A stretch of DNA of 64,000 bases from Algoriphagus resistens (GTDB lineage: Bacteria > Bacteroidota > Bacteroidia > Cytophagales > Cyclobacteriaceae). Position 1 is the first letter of the stretch. The number at the start of each line of letters is the position of its first letter. The position numbers were made by a program, and so were the translations under genes. Below the pieces are notes generated by a model that did no database searches, had not been told where the DNA came from, and was given only the letters and a program-made list of their open reading frames with translations. The stretch is from positions 372,001 to 436,000 of the forward strand of contig NZ_LMXN01000003.1 in NCBI RefSeq assembly GCF_001442615.1, in the 5' to 3' direction. This document shows, piece after piece, positions 62,590-64,000 of the stretch.

Positions 62590-64000
62590 CTACACAAAAC
62601 TCTCCCTCAGATACTTCGCAGTATAATTTCCTTCTTCCTTCATCATATCCTCGGGAGTTCCTTCGAAAGTCAGATAACCACCTTTATTTCCACCTTCCGG
62701 CCCCAGATCAATCACCCAATCTGCCGATTTGATCACTTCGGTATTATGCTCGATGATAAGCACAGAATGACCCTGATCGATCAGCGCATTGATGGAATGA
62801 AGGAGTTTCTTAATGTCGTGGAAATGAAGTCCAGTTGTCGGCTCATCGAATATAAAGAGAATGCGATCACCGACTTTGGTACCACCTTTGCCAAGGAAAG
62901 AAGCCAGTTTCACCCGCTGTGCTTCCCCACCTGAAAGGGTGTTGGAGCTTTGTCCCATGCCGATGTAGCCTAAGCCAACTTCCTGAAGCGGCTGAAGTTT
63001 ATTGATAATCTGGGTTTTTCCTTTGAAGAAGTCAAGAGCTTCATCTATAGTCATGTCCAGCACATCTGAGATGTCCTTTTCTTTGTATTTGACATCCAAA
63101 ATCTCATTCTTGAAACGCTTTCCTTTGCAGGATTCACAGGTCAGATGAATGTCGGCCATAAACTGCATCTCTACCGTTGTTATACCTTCTCCGGCACAGT
63201 TTTCACAGCGTCCACCATCTACGTTGAAGGAGAAAAATGCAGGTTTGTAGCCTCGCTGCTTGGAGACGGGTTGTTCTGAAAACAATGTTCTGATTGCATC
63301 ATAGGCTTTCACATAGGTCACCGGATTGGAACGGGAAGACTTACCGATGGGATTTTGATCTACAAATTCCACTTGGGAAATCGATTTATAATCGCCTTCG
63401 ATTTTGTCATATTTTCCACTTTCATCTATGACTGTTCCCAGCATTTTACCCAGGGCAGGATAAAGCACTTTTTTGATCAAGGTGGACTTGCCCGATCCTG
63501 AAACTCCGGTTACGACAGTGAGTGTATTAAGCGGAAATTGGACGGAGATGTTTTTGAGGTTGTTCTCCCGGGCACCCTTTACCCTGATGGAATCTTTCCA
63601 TTTTCGGTTTCCATCTTTTTTGAAAATCAATTCTTCACCGCGTAGGTATTTCGAAGTATAAGTCTGTGCTGAAGCCATAAGGTCTTCGATGGATCCCTGG
63701 AAAAGCAATTCACCACCATTTACCCCCGCATCCGGTCCGATATCGATGATCTGATCGGCAGCTTTCATCACTTTTTCCTCATGCTCCACAACGATCACGG
63801 TATTGCCCATGTCACGCAGTGACTTCAGCACTTCCACCAGACGGTCTGTATCTCTAGGATGAAGTCCAATGCTCGGTTCATCCAGGATGTACATCGATCC
63901 AACTAAGGCCGATCCCAACGAGGTGGCAAGTTTGATGCGTTGAAATTCTCCTCCCGAAAGGGTGGAAGTCAGACGGTTTAACGTAAGATAGCCTAACCCT
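62590..64000 (-). CDS. uvrA: UvrABC excinuclease subunit A, C-terminal part (5' end outside window)
   Basis: The frame runs open to the window edge, so only about the last 470 residues are seen; the start lies beyond 64000. Visible are the first ABC signature (TLSGGEFQRIKLATSLGSALVG) with Walker B ILDEPSIGLHPRD, the second Walker A GVSGSGKSTLI, the UvrB/DNA-binding zinc motif CENCAGEG ... CESCKG, the second signature TLSGGEAQRVKLASFL, and IFDEPTTGLHFHD. UvrA dimers find bulky DNA damage and load UvrB. Downstream neighbour is the small secreted protein; no operon partner is visible. Confidence 0.97.
   Translation of the reverse strand, partial: GLGYLTLNRLTSTLSGGEFQRIKLATSLGSALVGSMYILDEPSIGLHPRDTDRLVEVLKSLRDMGNTVIVVEHEEKVMKAADQIIDIGPDAGVNGGELLFQGSIEDLMASAQTYTSKYLRGEELIFKKDGNRKWKDSIRVKGARENNLKNISVQFPLNTLTVVTGVSGSGKSTLIKKVLYPALGKMLGTVIDESGKYDKIEGDYKSISQVEFVDQNPIGKSSRSNPVTYVKAYDAIRTLFSEQPVSKQRGYKPAFFSFNVDGGRCENCAGEGITTVEMQFMADIHLTCESCKGKRFKNEILDVKYKEKDISDVLDMTIDEALDFFKGKTQIINKLQPLQEVGLGYIGMGQSSNTLSGGEAQRVKLASFLGKGGTKVGDRILFIFDEPTTGLHFHDIKKLLHSINALIDQGHSVLIIEHNTEVIKSADWVIDLGPEGGNKGGYLTFEGTPEDMMKEEGNYTAKYLRESFV

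Overview
The window looks like the chromosome of a Bacteroidota bacterium of the Cytophagales, probably Cyclobacteriaceae (Algoriphagus-like). That placement is inferred from gene content: GldE, SusC/SusD with a divergent hybrid two-component regulator, a 29-residue mS38/COX24-like protein, a DUF4221-type lipoprotein, many Sec signal peptides and lipoproteins, and almost no recognisable Shine-Dalgarno sequences. Genes lie on both strands. No prophage, integron, CRISPR array or transposase was seen. The genes at both edges, a SWIM zinc-finger protein and uvrA, run out of the window.

Housekeeping region (1-22.5 kb). In order: mtgA (cell-wall glycan polymerase), a ClC chloride channel with CBS domains, an M28 peptidase, a YjjX-type nucleotide-cleaning enzyme, a YebC-family protein, NADH dehydrogenase II, gltBD (glutamate synthase), gldE, ssb, mutY, an HU-type protein, a TPR protein, the small mS38-like protein and RNase E/G. 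The convergent mtgA/ClC gap at 2206-2631 holds three exact and one near-exact DnaA boxes within 148 bp and is a candidate replication origin.

Signalling and peptidase region (22.5-38 kb). A leftward run encodes a TonB-dependent receptor, a secreted helical-repeat protein, a LytS-type kinase, a LytTR regulator, a membrane protein and a propeller lipoprotein. It is followed by a VOC protein, two secreted M14 peptidases, a Tat-exported carboxylesterase, and the first of two AAA+/DUF4143 ATPases.

Repeat-associated ATPases (32.2-39.5 kb). Both DUF4143 ATPase genes carry iterated palindromes at their start codons. The first has three 18-bp palindromes spaced exactly 32 bp apart. The second has two identical 47-bp palindromic repeats upstream and a third copy downstream. 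This is the least explained structure in the window.

Glycan-utilisation region (39.6-61.7 kb). A leftward SusC-SusD-DUF3823 operon faces a rightward hybrid two-component regulator and a long co-directional cluster. The cluster encodes a ThuA/beta-propeller dehydrogenase-like protein, a type-1 copper protein, a second ThuA protein, a Gfo/Idh/MocA protein lacking the EKP lysine, a sugar isomerase/epimerase-like protein, a GH43 glycosidase, the two halves of a Tm-1-like protein, a Crp/Fnr-type regulator and a SnoaL-like protein. I infer capture of a sugar or glycan, oxidation in the periplasm with a copper protein as electron acceptor, and keto-sugar processing; the substrate is unknown. The window ends with tRNA-Val(GAC), a small secreted protein and the 3' part of uvrA.
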